From Liolophura sinensis (Eukaryota; Mollusca; Polyplacophora; Chitonida; Chitonidae): 64,000 nucleotides of DNA. Below the pieces are notes generated by a model. That model did not search any database. It saw only the letters and a list, made by a program, of their open reading frames with translations, and had not been told where the DNA came from. Shown here in pieces: positions 1 to 11,383 of the stretch (the first letter of the stretch is position 1; the number at the start of each line of letters is the position of its first letter). Position numbers and translations under genes: made by a program. Location: positions 1,537,474-1,601,473 of the forward strand of contig NC_088298.1 in assembly GCF_032854445.1 (NCBI RefSeq). The letters run 5' to 3'.

Positions 1-1380
1 GTAAACAAACATACCAAGGTGGTCCGATTCACGTAGGATACAAGGTGACACAGATACGAGTAAACAAACATACCAGGTTGGTCCCATTCACGTAGGATAC
101 AACGGGGCACAGATACTAGTAAACAAACATACCAAGGTGGTCCGATTCACGTAGGATACAAGGGGACACAGATACGAGTAAACAAACATACCAGGTTGGT
201 CCCATTCACGTAGGATACAACGGGGCACAGATACGAGTAAACAAACATACCAAGGTGGTCCGATTCACGTAGGATACAAGGGGACACAGATATGGGTAAA
301 CAAACATACTAGGTTGGTCCCATTCACGTAGGATACAACGGGGCACAGATACGAGTAGACAAACATACCCAGGTGGTCCGATTCACGTAGGATACAAGGG
401 GACACAGATACGAGTAAACAAACATACCAGGTTGGTCCGATTCACGTAGGATACAACGGGGCACAGGTACGAGTAAACAAACATACCAAGGTGGTCCGAT
501 TCACGTAGGATACAAGGTGACACAGATACGAGTAAACAAACATACTAGGTTGGTCCCATTCACGTGGGATACAAGGGGACACTGATACACGTAAACAAAC
601 ATACCAGGTTGGTCCGATTCACGTAGGATACAAGGGGACACTGATACATGTAAACAAACATACCAGGTTGGTCCGATTCACGTAGGATACAACGTGACAC
701 AGACACATTTGAACAAGCGTACCAAGGCTGTCCGATTCACGTAGGATACAACTTAACACAGTAACATGTGAAAAAACATACCAGGGTGGTCCGATTCAAG
801 TAGGATACAAGGGGACACAGACACACGTAAACAAACATACCACGGTGGTCCTATTTACGTAGGATACAACTGAACATAGATACACGTAAACAGACATACC
901 AAGGTGGTCAGATTCACGTAGGATACAATGGGACACAGTCACACGTAAACAAACATATCGGGCTGGTCCGATTCACGTAGGATACAAATGAACACAGATA
1001 AAAGTAAGCAAACATACCACGGTGGTCCTATTTACGTAGGACACAACGTGACACAGATACACGTAAACAGACATACCACGGTTGTCCTATTTACGTAGGA
1101 TAGAACTGAACATAGATAAAAGTAAACAAACATACCAGGGTGGTCCGATTCACGTAGGATACAATGGGACACAGATACACGTAAACAAACATCAGAATTA
1201 CCTAGAATACAAAGGGACGCAGACAAACGTAAATAAACATATCAGGGTGGTCCGATTCACGTAGAATACAAAGGGACACAGTCACACGTAAGTAAACATA
1301 TCAGGGTGGTCCGATTCACGTAGGATATAACGGTACACAGATAAAAGTAAACAAACATACCCGAATGGACCCATTCACGT
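1..1380. repeat. 59-bp satellite array, open at left edge
   Basis: About 23 units of 59 bp recur, recognisable by GTAAACAAACATACCA and TTCACGTAGGATACAA. The first 590 bp alternate two unit types in a strict 118-bp dimer (starts 1, 119, 237, 355, 473 against 60, 178, 296, 414, 532). Later units are more diverged and the last ones are truncated. The array stops about 75 bp before the LACC1 start codon. No convincing gene lies in it. Confidence 0.95.
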
Positions 1381-1432
1381 AAGCAGTAATGAAATGAATT
1401 AATAAATAAATATTTAAAAAAATAAATAAACC

Positions 1433-1444
1433 CTTATATTCCAG
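1433..1444 (+). promoter_or_regulatory. candidate 3' splice site in LACC1 5' UTR
   Basis: TTATATTCCAG ends 12 bases before the LACC1 ATG and looks like an acceptor. It suggests a 5' UTR exon further upstream, perhaps beyond the satellite. This is inference; no donor was identified. Confidence 0.35.
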
Positions 1445-1456
1445 CTTCTGTGGAGG

Positions 1457-2677
1457 ATGAGTGAACAAGAGCATGTCGTCTTTCTGGATTTCTTCGGGTG
1501 CGTACCTTCTAAAGAAGACCTTCAGAATTCGTTAGCCAAGGTGGGCACTGCAATTCAAGGAGCCAGGCTTTTAGTTGCTCTACGCCATGACGTCAACACC
1601 GGTTTAGACTTGTCCGCACTGCTTCCTGGAAGTCCAACAGAGACCGTCAGCCACGCGGCGAAGATCAAGTCTGTCTTGATTGCGAAGGCGCGCCTGGATG
1701 ATTTGCAGGTGAAGCGTCTTCGCATTGTGACGGATCCCGATTGTGCCCAGTGGTGGAAGCGAGTCCAGGAAGTCTGCTTCACCCCGTGCTACAGCATAGA
1801 TCAAATCTACACTACCGTGCCAAAACGAACGGTGAAACCCGATGGGGATTCTGTCAGCTCGATCGGAAACCAGGTTAGGGATTTCTTTCGAAGCCTTCCC
1901 GCCGTTGGTCAAATCGGCTTTCTCCGGTCACCGAATATTCCGGCGGAGGTGTTCGTCCACGGTTTCAGTACTAGGTTCGGCGGTTTGAGCTCTTACCCGG
2001 GAATGAAGTCTCTAAATCTGACATACACTATGAAAAAACCGGACCCAGAAGCTCTGATCAAGGAAAACATCCGACGCCTGGCGGACTTTGCGGGCTTTGA
2101 CGGCGGAAACCTCCACGTAGCTGCGGCTACCCACGGCATCCAGGTTTGGACAGTTGGAGAGGAAAAGCCAGCGGGATACGACGCCGTCATTTCCAACATG
2201 CCCGGCGTTGTTGTTGCAGCGCCGTCGGCTGACTGCACGCTTGTGCTTTTCGCAGACCCGGTCAACAAATGCTGCGGCGCGGCGCATGCCGGCTGGCGTG
2301 GGACTATGACGTCAGAGGGCATTGCCATGGCAACTGTGAATGCTATGAAAAGCAAATTCGGCACGAATCCGAAAGATGTGTTGGTAGCCATCGGCCCTTC
2401 CATCGGTACATGCTGCTACGAATTCGGTGTAGAGGAGGCCAAACAATTCGAAGAATTTGACCCTAGCTGCATTGTACACAAGCCTGATCATCCTAAACCC
2501 TTCGTGGACGTCGCCAGGACGAATAAGCTTCAACTGCAGAGAGGAGGAGTCCCAGCATCCAATATCGATATGTCTAATACTCTCTGCACAAAATGTCACC
2601 CGGACAAGTTTTTCTCCTACAGACGGGATGGGACACCCTTTGGAAACCAAATTGGCTTTATTGGGATTAAGCTGTAA
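1457..2677 (+). CDS. LACC1: purine nucleoside phosphorylase LACC1 / FAMIN-like (YfiH/DUF152 family)
   Basis: The 406-residue protein belongs to the YfiH/laccase-domain family, whose animal member LACC1 (FAMIN) acts on purine nucleosides (deaminase and phosphorylase activities) and supports macrophage metabolism. The C-terminal catalytic half (about 165-406) carries the family landmarks: HGFSTRFGG (168-176), THG with His226, SADC with Cys260, and HAGWRG with His277. His226, Cys260 and His277 are the expected metal-site triad. IGPSIGTCCYEF (312-323) and FFSYRRDG (385-392) complete the fold. The N-terminal 150 residues correspond to the extra region of animal LACC1; human LACC1 is about 430 residues, so length is normal. 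The ATG lies just after an acceptor-like CCAG. The CDS has no introns, which is odd because vertebrate LACC1 is multi-exonic; a retrocopy or lineage-specific intron loss is possible. No frameshift or lost key residue is seen. Confidence 0.95.
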   Translation: MSEQEHVVFLDFFGCVPSKEDLQNSLAKVGTAIQGARLLVALRHDVNTGLDLSALLPGSPTETVSHAAKIKSVLIAKARLDDLQVKRLRIVTDPDCAQWWKRVQEVCFTPCYSIDQIYTTVPKRTVKPDGDSVSSIGNQVRDFFRSLPAVGQIGFLRSPNIPAEVFVHGFSTRFGGLSSYPGMKSLNLTYTMKKPDPEALIKENIRRLADFAGFDGGNLHVAAATHGIQVWTVGEEKPAGYDAVISNMPGVVVAAPSADCTLVLFADPVNKCCGAAHAGWRGTMTSEGIAMATVNAMKSKFGTNPKDVLVAIGPSIGTCCYEFGVEEAKQFEEFDPSCIVHKPDHPKPFVDVARTNKLQLQRGGVPASNIDMSNTLCTKCHPDKFFSYRRDGTPFGNQIGFIGIKL

Positions 2678-3189
2678 TTCATACAGATTGCCAGATTGTT
2701 TAAAATGAGCTTGCACGAAAACGAAATACTAGACGTTTAACAGTTCAAGCGTAACGTTGATTCCTGGAGACGTCGATCACAGCTTTGTTCAGATATCTTT
2801 TGAGTTGAATTCATCAAGTGGAAATCGAGCTATAGCTTATTACCTTTTCACAACGCTACATTTTCAGGCATTCCATGTTCCGCAAAGCCTTTGGAGAAAT
2901 TATCCGTGGTATTCTGCCACCAACTAAGAAAGCATTTCAGTTCTGTCACTGGTGTACCAAGTTTGTTTTCTTTTCATCTCGATATTTCTGTTTATATTTT
3001 TTGTTTTTTTTATATATATTTTTGAGATGGTACATACATTCATTAAATTGTCTATCCTTTTATAATTGGCCTAACGCTTGACCACTGTCTATAATCGCCA
3101 TTTGGCTTGATCATGGTGGATCATAGTTGATTTTCAACTGTATGTTGATTATTATTGATTTTTTTTGTCCTGATTTGTCGAGACTCCTG

Positions 3190-3195
3190 AATAAA
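3190..3195 (+). terminator. poly(A) signal AATAAA for LACC1
   Basis: AATAAA lies about 510 bases after the LACC1 stop, after AT- and T-rich sequence that would form the 3' UTR. It is the first canonical signal downstream; the assignment is positional. Confidence 0.5.
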
Positions 3196-3627
3196 TATCA
3201 ATCAAAATGGGAGGCCGACCATGCCTTGAGTGAGTACAGCAGAATTTTAAAATAATAGGCGCAAGAAGAATAAGTATATCAATGTATTACTTTGTTCAAC
3301 TGACACTCAGCACACCTTATAGAGCATGCGCCGCTCTCTATGATCGCTGCCATCATAAGCAAGTTTCGTACAAGAATGGTGTGCAAAGCCAAGATCACGT
3401 GGGCCATAGTGATGAGGCAGGAAATGTCAGAAAAAGCAAAAAGTCTGTACCAAACTTTTTCATGAAAATTAACACTTGTAATGTGTGTATTCTGCTCGGA
3501 CACCTAAGATTATTTTACTGATAAAGGTCTGCGCGAGGACATCGTTGATGAGGTTATAAACCTAAACAAGATGAAAAGGTCAGGTTGTATCCGAGGACGA
3601 TAATGGTTAGAGTGATATAGTTCAACA

Positions 3628-3776
3628 CGTGACCCAGGAGCCTCTCCCCAATCGCTGTAAGTTCAAGTTCAGTTCATGCTGGCTGGTTTCCTCCTTGGTC
3701 GTGCCTAGCGGGGCTCAGCAACAAGCGGACGGTCGGGGGTACGGGGTAAAACGCCAGTGAAATAAATAAATAAATC
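3628..3776 (+). mobile_element. SINE family A copy, rearranged
   Basis: It contains the tRNA-like body (GTGACCCAGGAGCCTCTC, then AAGTTCAAGTTCAG), a shortened core, and a GTAAAACGCCAGTGAAATAAATAAAT tail region. The core between is partly deleted. Confidence 0.75.
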
Positions 3777-3925
3777 CTAGGACACAAGGCGGAGGAATAG
3801 GAATCCCTTGAACCAGATAACCGGATGAGATGCATTTTATGTTATGTCTGTGGTATAAAATGAAAAATTGTTTAACAAACCAACATATAATAAGGGTAGA
3901 CAAGAATAGAAAGACACTGTAAAAG

Positions 3926-5068
3926 AATACAGCACAGAGACTAACACCAGAGCAGTGACGACCGTGATCACACGTAACCGATGACATACGGCTACAGCAC
4001 AGAGACTAACACCAGAGCAGTGACGACAGTGGTCACACCTAACTGGTGACATTCGGCTACAGCACAGAGACTAACGCCAGAGTAAGTACGACAGTGGTCA
4101 CACCTAACCGGTGACAAACGGATACACCACAGAGACTAACACCAGAGTAAGTACGACAGTGGTCAGACGTAACCGGTGACATTCGGCTACAGCACAGAGA
4201 CTAACACCTGAGCAGTGACGACAGTGGTCACTCCTAACTGGTGACATTCGGGTACAGCACAGAGACTAACACCAGAGCAGTGACGACAGTGGTCACACGT
4301 AACCGGTGACATACGGCTACAGCACAGAGACTAACAACATAGCAATGAGGACAGTGGTCACTCCTAATTGGTGACATTCGGGTACAGCACAGAGGCTAAC
4401 ACCAGGGCAGTGACGACAGTGGTCACACGTAACCGGTGACATACGGTTACAGCACAGAGACTAACACCAGAGCAGTGACGACAGTGGTCACACCTAACTG
4501 GTGACATTCGGCTACAGCACAGAGACTAACGCCAGAGTAAGTACGACAGTGGTCACACCTAACCGGTGACAAACGGATACACCACAGAGACTAACACCAG
4601 AGTAAGTACGACAGTGGTCAGACGTAACCGGTGACATTCGGCTACAGCACAGAGACTAACACCAGAGCAGTGACGACAGTGGTCACACGTAACTGGTGAC
4701 ATACGGATACAGCACAGAGATTAACACCAGAGCAGTGACGACAGTGGTCACACGTAACAGGTGACATACGGATACAGCACAGAGACTAACACTAGAGCAG
4801 TGACGACAGTGGTCACACGTAACCGGTGACATACGGCTACAGCACAGAGACTAACACCAGAGCAGTGACGACAGTGGTCACACGTAACCGGTGACATACG
4901 GCTACAGCACAGAGACTAACACCAGAACAGTGACGATAGTGATCACACCTAAACGGTGACATACGGCTACAGCACAGAGACTAACACCAGAGCAATGACG
5001 ACAGTGGTCACACCTAACTGGTGACATTCGGTTACAGCACAGAGACTAACACCAGAGCAATGACGGCA
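3926..5068. repeat. 65-bp tandem array
   Basis: About 17 units of 65 bp carry CAGCACAGAGACTAACACC, GACGACAGTGGTCACAC and GGTGACAT. A distinctive pair of variant units (AACGCCAGAGTAAGTACG and the next) appears near 4071 and again near 4526, 455 bp apart (7 units), so a 7-unit block was duplicated. Short ORFs across it are incidental. Confidence 0.95.
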
Positions 5069-5116
5069 GGATTATAGACAGCAAATGGTCTTTCGTAACT
5101 CGAGAAATACGGGATT

Positions 5117-5340
5117 ATGACGGGAACTCTGACTGGTAACCACGGCACACTACTGTAAGACGGGAACTCTGACTGGTAACCACGGCACACTACTGTAAGA
5201 CGCGAACTCTGACTGGTAACCATGGCGCACTACTGTAAGACGGGAACTCTTACTGGTAGCCACGACACACTACTGTAAGACGAGAACTCTTACTGGTAAC
5301 CACGACACACTACTATAAGACGAGAACTCTTACTGGTCGT
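5117..5340. repeat. 40-bp tandem array
   Basis: Five to six units of 40 bp contain GACGGGAACTCTGACTGG and CACACTACTGTAA. The array follows the 65-bp array after about 50 bp and is unrelated to it in sequence. Confidence 0.92.
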
Positions 5341-5784
5341 TTCATTTTGTCACATTTGTAGCCTCCCGAGGGGCTAGTAGTAACCTGAGGAAAAAAGTTT
5401 TCAACTCTGTTCAAACCAGAAAGCGGAATTGGAGACATAATTTAACTAGTTGCAAAATAACAGTGCAAAAATTTATACCGTATCAACAACCTATAAAGTC
5501 GTTGTGGCCGAATTACCCAATCAATTCCCCAGAACTCTTCAGTTAGGAGGTTAATCTTGAACCCACCAATTGCGCATGTGTAAGCTACATTTGCCATCTT
5601 TTTTGAGATTTTCCACACGTTTTTGGTTGTAGAAATTTGAAAAGCCATTAAACTCACTTATATAGATGGATGTCTTTTGTAGGCCACGAAGTCATAAATG
5701 AGCATGATGCGAAACGCGGTAAATCTATAACAGAAGATACAGTGAGATCGAGTATTTTTTCAGGATGACTAGTTTCCCCTGTAA
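5341..5784. other. unannotated AT-rich spacer
   Basis: It lies between two tandem arrays. I see no gene, recognisable mobile element or strong regulatory signal here. Confidence 0.6.
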
Positions 5785-5786
5785 TC

Positions 5787-7362
5787 ACAGGGCTTGTACA
5801 CAGCGTCCGTTGAGGTCATGGTTTATCCGTATCTCGCCTTCCGCATTCATGGCTTGTACACAGCGTCCATTTAGATGATAGCTTATCCATATTTCCACGG
5901 ACGTATTCATGGCTTGTACACAGCGTCCATTTAGATGATGGCTTATCCGTATCTCGCCTTCCACGGACGTATTCATGGCTTGTACACAGCGTCCATTTAG
6001 ATGATGGCTTATCCGTATCTCGCCTTCCACGGACGTATTCATGGCTTGTACACAGCGTCCGTTTAGATGATGGCTTATCCGTATCTCGCCTTCCACGGAC
6101 GTATTCATGGCTTGTACACAGCATCCGTTTAGATGATGGCTTATCCGTATTTCGCCTTCCACGGTTGTATTCATGGCTTGTACACAGCGCCCGTTTAGAT
6201 GATAGCTTATCCATATTTCCACGGACGTATTCATGGCTTGTACACAGCATCCGTTTAGATGATGGCTTATCCGTATTTCGCCTTCCACGGACGTATTCAT
6301 GGCTTTTACACAGCGTCCGTTTAGATGATGGCTTATCCGTATTTCGCCTTCCACGGACGTATTCATGGCTTTTACACAGCGTCCATTTAGATGATGGCTT
6401 ATCCGTATCTCGCCTTCCACGGACGTATTCATGGCTTGTACACAGCATCCATTTAGATGATGGCTTATCCGTATCTCGCCTTCCACGGACGTATTCATGG
6501 CTTTTACACAGCGTCCGTTTAGATGATGGCTTATCCGTATTTCGCCTTCCACGCTTGTATTCATGGCTTGTACACAGCGTCCGTTTAGATGATAGCTTAT
6601 CCGTATTTCGCCTTCCACGCTTGTATTCATGGCTTGTACACAGCGTCCGTTTAGATGATGGCTTATCCATATTTCCACGGACGTATTCATGGCTTGTACA
6701 CAGCGTCCGTTTAGATGATAGCTTATCCGTATTTCGCCTTCCACGCTTGTATTCATGGCTTGTACACAGCATCCGTTCAGATGATGGCTTATCCGTATTT
6801 CGCCTTCCACGGTTGTATTCGTGGCTTGTACACAGCGCCCGGTTAGATGATAGCTTATCCATATTTCCACGGACGTATTCATGGCTTGTACACCGCGTCC
6901 GTTCAGATGATGGCTTATCCGTATTTCACCTTCCACGGCTGTATTCATGGCTTGTACACAGCGTCCGTTTAGATGATGGCTTATCCGTATTTCCACGGAC
7001 GTATTCATGGCTTGTACACAGCGTCCGTTTAGATGATAGCTTATCCGTATTTCGCCTTCCACGCTTGCATTCATGGCTTGTACACCGCGTCCGTTCAGAT
7101 GATGGCTTATCAGTATTTCGCCTTCCACGCTTGTATTCATGGCTTGTACACAGCGTCCGTTCAGATGATAGCTTATCCGTATTTCGCCTTCCACGCTTGT
7201 ATTCATGGCTTGTACACAGCATCCGTTCAGATGATGGCTTATCCGTATTTCGCCTTCCACGGACGTATTCGTGGCTTGTACACAGCGCCCGGTTAGATGA
7301 TAGCTTATCCATATTTCCACGGATGTATTCATGGCTTGTACACAGCGTCCGTTTGCCAGTGG
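5787..7362. repeat. 66/57-bp tandem array with open frames on both strands
   Basis: About 25 units carry ATTCATGGCTTGTACACAGC and a GATGATGGCTTATCCGTAT core. Full units are 66 bp; a recurrent variant is 57 bp, lacking 9 bp around TCGCCTTCC. Both lengths are multiples of three, so the minus strand stays open for 526 codons (22-residue period containing GRCVQAMNTSVEGEIRISHH) and other frames stay open for 350-410 codons. Unit differences change residues freely (H/Y, Q/K, R/C), there is no signal peptide or domain, and three frames are open at once. I read it as a minisatellite, not a gene. Confidence 0.9.
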
Positions 7363-7365
7363 CAA

Positions 7366-8290
7366 AAAGCAGAGGCCTTCTGAATGGAGTTCAATATTCA
7401 GTTACTTAAACTGCTGTCGACTTCTAAACCCTGTTTCACACACTGCCATATTTGACATTGTTCGCACGGTTTATTATAATTCCCATAAATGAATTCTTGT
7501 ACTATAATAAATCTCTTGTAGTATATGATCTCATAGCAGCATGATTTTACAGTTGGATGTTTTCGTACAGTGGGACCGAGTATAGTTCATAATGAGTGGA
7601 GTTTCCCCAGTAATCACTAACTGAGTGCTGACAGTAAGAAAGCGTGGATCATACAACATGCTATTCTCCCCTCCAGGGTTGTTTGCCACATGCACGCACA
7701 TGGATTTCTTGTTACCACCTATGCTTCTTTCGCTAATCACACGTCGGCCGCTGTAAATTCATTCACGGAGAGCACGTGCGCATTATTTGGCGCCGTCATG
7801 AAGTAATATAACTGAGCGTCCGTAGTTGGCCTATTTTTTTCCCCATTTCATAGTCACATTTTAAAGGCTACTCAAATCGGACTTTGATTTCTCTGATTTC
7901 TCTTTTCGATGTAACATTTTTTCCGCCAATGAAACATACAGACTGATATTTCTCATGCTCCAGGCGATTTGGGACATTCATGCTATGAAGTTAATACAGA
8001 GGCGGAAGTGAAAATAACTCGCTTTCCAGACGTAAAATGTGTTTTCTTCTCTCTAAACTGCAATAAATGTAATATACAGGAAGATAAAATATGCAGCCAA
8101 ATATTTTCCTTTATTTTGGAGTCAGAAGAATTTTGTTTTAACTTCAGCTTGTGTCGTCGAAAAATGTCAAGGGGTGGTCAAGTTTTTCGACAAGTTTGTT
8201 GCACATTCGTCAGTGATGCGTATTTGTCTTTTATGGAACCGATCCATGTTGTGTACTCACCTTACCCTTCATCAGCGACTGTCCTAGTCC
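7366..8290. other. intergenic sequence, no gene recognised
   Basis: A 141-codon ORF begins at 7969 but has no recognisable domain and a composition like its surroundings; I do not call it a gene. Confidence 0.5.
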
Positions 8291-8299
8291 TTGAGCAGG

Positions 8300-8455
8300 C
8301 TTATATGCATCTTGTAAGATACGATGTGTCGCTTCTGCAAAGGTCAAGCTTTTCTGGGTGTGGGGTGGGGTGGGGTGGGGGTGGGGGGCAGTAATGTAAA
8401 GCGAGTGTATAGCAGCGACGCATGCGCGATAAGAGTATGCATGGTACTCGGCCCG
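8300..8455. mobile_element. degraded MITE copy with G-tract insertion
   Basis: The right side (GTAATGTAAAGCGAG, then GCAGCGACGCATGCG) matches the terminal inverted repeat of the MITE best seen at 23526-23923. A weak left counterpart (CTTGTAAGATACGATGTGTCG) lies near 8310. A G-rich run separates them. Confidence 0.5.
8356..8388 (+). other. potential G-quadruplex
   Basis: Five runs of four to six G are separated by single T bases. Runs of this length with one-base loops are the classic arrangement for a stable parallel quadruplex. No associated gene is seen. Confidence 0.7.
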
Positions 8456-8605
8456 TTCCAAAGCGGAGATATTTACAGTGCTGCCTAACTGAAACACCAT
8501 GCCCTTCTCGGAGTTGAACCGCGACTCTCCCATGGTGGAAACTCACACGTTAAAACTTTTGCTGAATTATGTGCGTGCTGCATCTTTAATTCTTTGATTT
8601 ATTGC

Positions 8606-8816
8606 TTTATTTATTTGTTGATTCTGATTGGCGTTTTATTTCAAACATGTTTCATTTATACAACGGGGACTATGTAGCATTATGGCTGGAGGAACCGAGA
8701 AGAGCCCGGGAGAACCCACGACCATTCGCAGTTTGCTGGTGGACCTTCCAACGTACAATCTGAGAGGAAGCCGGCATGAGCTTGACTGGAACTCCCTGCG
8801 ACTGCACTTTTGAGAA
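8606..8816 (-). mobile_element. SINE family A copy
   Basis: On the reverse strand the tail and core (CATAATG, then CGACCATTCGCAG complement) lead to the GCTTGACTGGAACTC tRNA-like body; it is diverged. Confidence 0.7.
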
Positions 8817-8920
8817 GCCATTTATCTGCACTAACATGTTAACGGCTCGGTCGCGGATCTCCCCCCTCCTCCGCCATGACCGCGAAGGTGCGATTGTACG
8901 TAATTTTCTGCTACCTCCCG

Positions 8921-8996
8921 CGATAATGGTGGCCGCCGTCGTTTAAGTGAAATTCTTGATTAAGGCTTTAAGCACCATCAAATAAATAAATAAAAA
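8921..8996 (+). mobile_element. SINE family A 3' fragment
   Basis: Only the 3' part is present: ATAATGGTGGCCGCCGTCG, then a tail CACCATCAAATAAATAAAT running into a (TA)n microsatellite at 8996-9030. Confidence 0.75.
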
Positions 8997-9130
8997 TATA
9001 TATATATATATATAAAAATATACATATATATAATAATAAAAAATATATTTCCTGGTGCTGAATGTTACGTTTAGCGATATAATCTCTGTTTACATGGAAG
9101 AGACATCCTAACTGAGATGTAAATGGTGGA

Positions 9131-9437
9131 GTTAGTGAGTGCTTGGGGTTTAACGTCGTACTGAACAATTTTTGAGTCATATGACAACGAAGGAATCCTT
9201 AGGATGTATGCAATGTGCCTCCTTGTTGCAGTGCTGCTTCACTTAGATGACTTACCGAAGGTAAGTAAGCAGCCCCGCCCGAGCCGATACGGGTCAACCA
9301 GTACTGCACTACCCCTTCATGCTGAACACCAAACTTTCTCTTTTAATGTCTTAGGTGTGAATCGATCCAGGACTGATCCTGGATTTACCGCTCCCGAAAT
9401 GGACGCTCTACCAACTGTGCTATCCGGGCCGGTCTGT
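9131..9437 (-). mobile_element. SINE family B copy
   Basis: Read on the minus strand, a tRNA-like head (GGATAGCACAGTTGGTAGAG, an A-box-like start) is followed by a body and a 3' end with GTCATATGACTC and GTACGACGTTAAACC. Family B is distinct from family A except for its 3' end. Confidence 0.75.
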
Positions 9438-9439
9438 AA

Positions 9440-10387
9440 TAGTTGGACGATTTACTCATACCCGGAAGTGATATCAGATCTCATGATCTGCAATTTGCCA
9501 AAGGAGCTAAAGGAAACCTCCCATTACCCTTCATGCTGTCAGCATTAACGCTGGATAGCTATTCTCGCGTTTCTACACCTGGTCACGTGGCATATGTCCT
9601 GTAAAGGATACATATGAAGGACCTCTAAAAGAAAGATTATGGTTTTAATGAAAATGAAGAAAATTTTGCCAAAATATTTTTTTCGAAAAGTTCTCATTTT
9701 TGACTTATACCCCAAGAAGAAAGCTAAGAATTATTTTTTGCACCTGTGCATGATAAGACATATCCTTAACCGCATATTAGGAAATAAAAACCAAACGTTT
9801 TATGTATCCGTTAATATCCCTTAATATTGCAACTCAAGTGTGTAGCGTTAATATGCGATCGTGAGCTAGCAACTCCCACATGCTAACAGCCTTGATTCCC
9901 ATTGACCTTAATTAGCGTGGAGCACCCACGCGTCAATCTTTTCATCAGTGGGCGACATGCGGTCTTCGTGCAGAGTCTTTTATTTTCCGGAATCACAGCA
10001 CTCGTGTATCACCCTCACCCCCCCGCCCCCCCTGCCCACCGACACCCAGCCACCAAGGCCAGCCTCTAAGTGTGACAAATTACACGTACAAGTCGTACAG
10101 AATCTCGAGGGAGAATCGCGCCAAAATATTGATGCCAACGGTACATTTTCATCTTCCCCACTGGTGAGTATCAAAGGTTACAGATCGGAGTGTAACTCTT
10201 TCCAAATAAATGCTATATTTAGAATCAAGTGCAAAACACTATTTTCAAACAAAAATGAACCTATCTTGTCAAGTTTTGTGCCAGGGTGTTTGACTTTGGC
10301 AGGATCGAGGTTTATAATTCTTTAATACGCGGATCTGTAATCAGCATCAGCATCTGTAATCTCAATAAAATTATTTCAAATGTCCGT
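9440..10387. other. intergenic sequence, no gene recognised
   Basis: It is AT-rich with a C-rich run at 10010-10045 that could form a quadruplex or i-motif. A 125-codon ORF (9948-10325) overlaps that run and has no recognisable domain. Confidence 0.5.
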
Positions 10388-10520
10388 TGGAGTTTCTGAG
10401 ATCACTTCCTGTCTCATTACCATGTTCCCAGTAACCTGTTGTTGTTCAAGATTTCTACTAAAAATATTCTAGTGGTGTTAGAGCTGTAAAGTGAGCGTTA
10501 GAGGGCGGCGCATGCGCATT
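10388..10520 (+). mobile_element. MITE right-half copy
   Basis: TTTCTGAGATCACTTCCTG, TTCAAGATTTCTACT and GTAAAGTGAGCGTTAGAGG align in order with the right half of the MITE at 28986-29324. The left half is absent. Confidence 0.65.
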
Positions 10521-10802
10521 TAAAAGTTGCAATATCCTTCAGGTGATTTTACATGTTTCCATTGTCCTTGCCGTTGTCAATACCGTTGTGGTGGCAAGAG
10601 TCCAAATTATATTCGTGGAATGACTTGCAAAGGTGTGATTGTAGTTTCCTTTAAAGGGAAGCTAACAAAATCGTGAAGTTGAAAGATCGATCGGTAATCT
10701 CAGGCCACTGGGATCATCAGATCTCGACTCCGGAACTGACAGTGACTGACACCTATAAGGGTGTCCGTGTCCGAGTGCCTGGCGTGTTAGAGGAGATGAA
10801 TT

Positions 10803-10999
10803 AGTTGGGCGCCCTCTCACTAATATTGTCGCTAAGAGTTCAAGTCCAGCTAATGTTGCATCCTATCCGGTCGTACCGGGTCTGTCAGCAAATGCGCGGA
10901 TGGTCGTGCGTTTCCCCATCCCACCATAATGCTGCATGACCTCCACCATATAAGTGAAATATTTTTGAGTTCGACGTAAAACACTAATTAAATAAATTC
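10803..10999 (+). mobile_element. SINE family A copy
   Basis: The B-box-like AGAGTTCAAGTCCAGC, core GCGGATGGTCGTGCGTTTCC, CCACCATAATGCTG and tail TAAAACACTAATTAAATAAA are in order. The tRNA head is partly degraded. Confidence 0.8.
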
Positions 11000-11295
11000 A
11001 ACAGTTATAAGGCCGTTATATAACAGATATCTAGCTACACATAACTGCTGAAAGCTTTCTCTCTCCATAGTGCATTACGGAATATAGTAGCCTAATAAGC
11101 GGGTCAGATCATCTCAATTCAAACGAAACAATACGCTCTCCTGAGGGGATTAACGGATTGAGGATTATCGACCAAGCGGATTAACCAACAGTGCACTGAC
11201 ATTCGGTACAGAACGTGTTCTGCCTTGCCATGCATATTTTATCCAACGCTAAGGAAACGAAGCCAAACACGACCAATACCTAACAACCACCGCAC

Positions 11296-11302
11296 ATATA
11301 AG
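11296..11302 (+). promoter_or_regulatory. TATA-like box of the two-domain arginine kinase
   Basis: ATATAAG lies 82 bases upstream of the ATG. A start site about 30 bases downstream would give a 5' UTR of about 55 bases with no intron needed. This fits an intronless gene with its own promoter; it is inferred from position and motif. Confidence 0.45.
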
Positions 11303-11383
11303 CCACACACCTGAAACAACCGTTAGAAACATTGACTGACAGCATACGGTCGACTACCTGTGTTATCACAATCACACAGCAAA

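Noticed and set aside
1-5340. CRISPR-like regular repeats
   Set aside because: The arrays are head-to-tail satellites without unique spacers, in animal DNA.
5785-7409. ORFs of 526, 414 and 348 codons
   Set aside because: Shadows of the 66/57-bp array in three frames with free amino-acid changes; kept only as a finding to test.
7969-8394. 141-codon ORF as a gene
   Set aside because: No recognised domain, ends in the G-rich tract within a MITE relic, and no splice or promoter support.
11360-11383. Upstream extension of the two-domain arginine kinase (MLSQSHSK)
   Set aside because: The upstream start would be GTG; ATG 11384 has a good context and matches family start.
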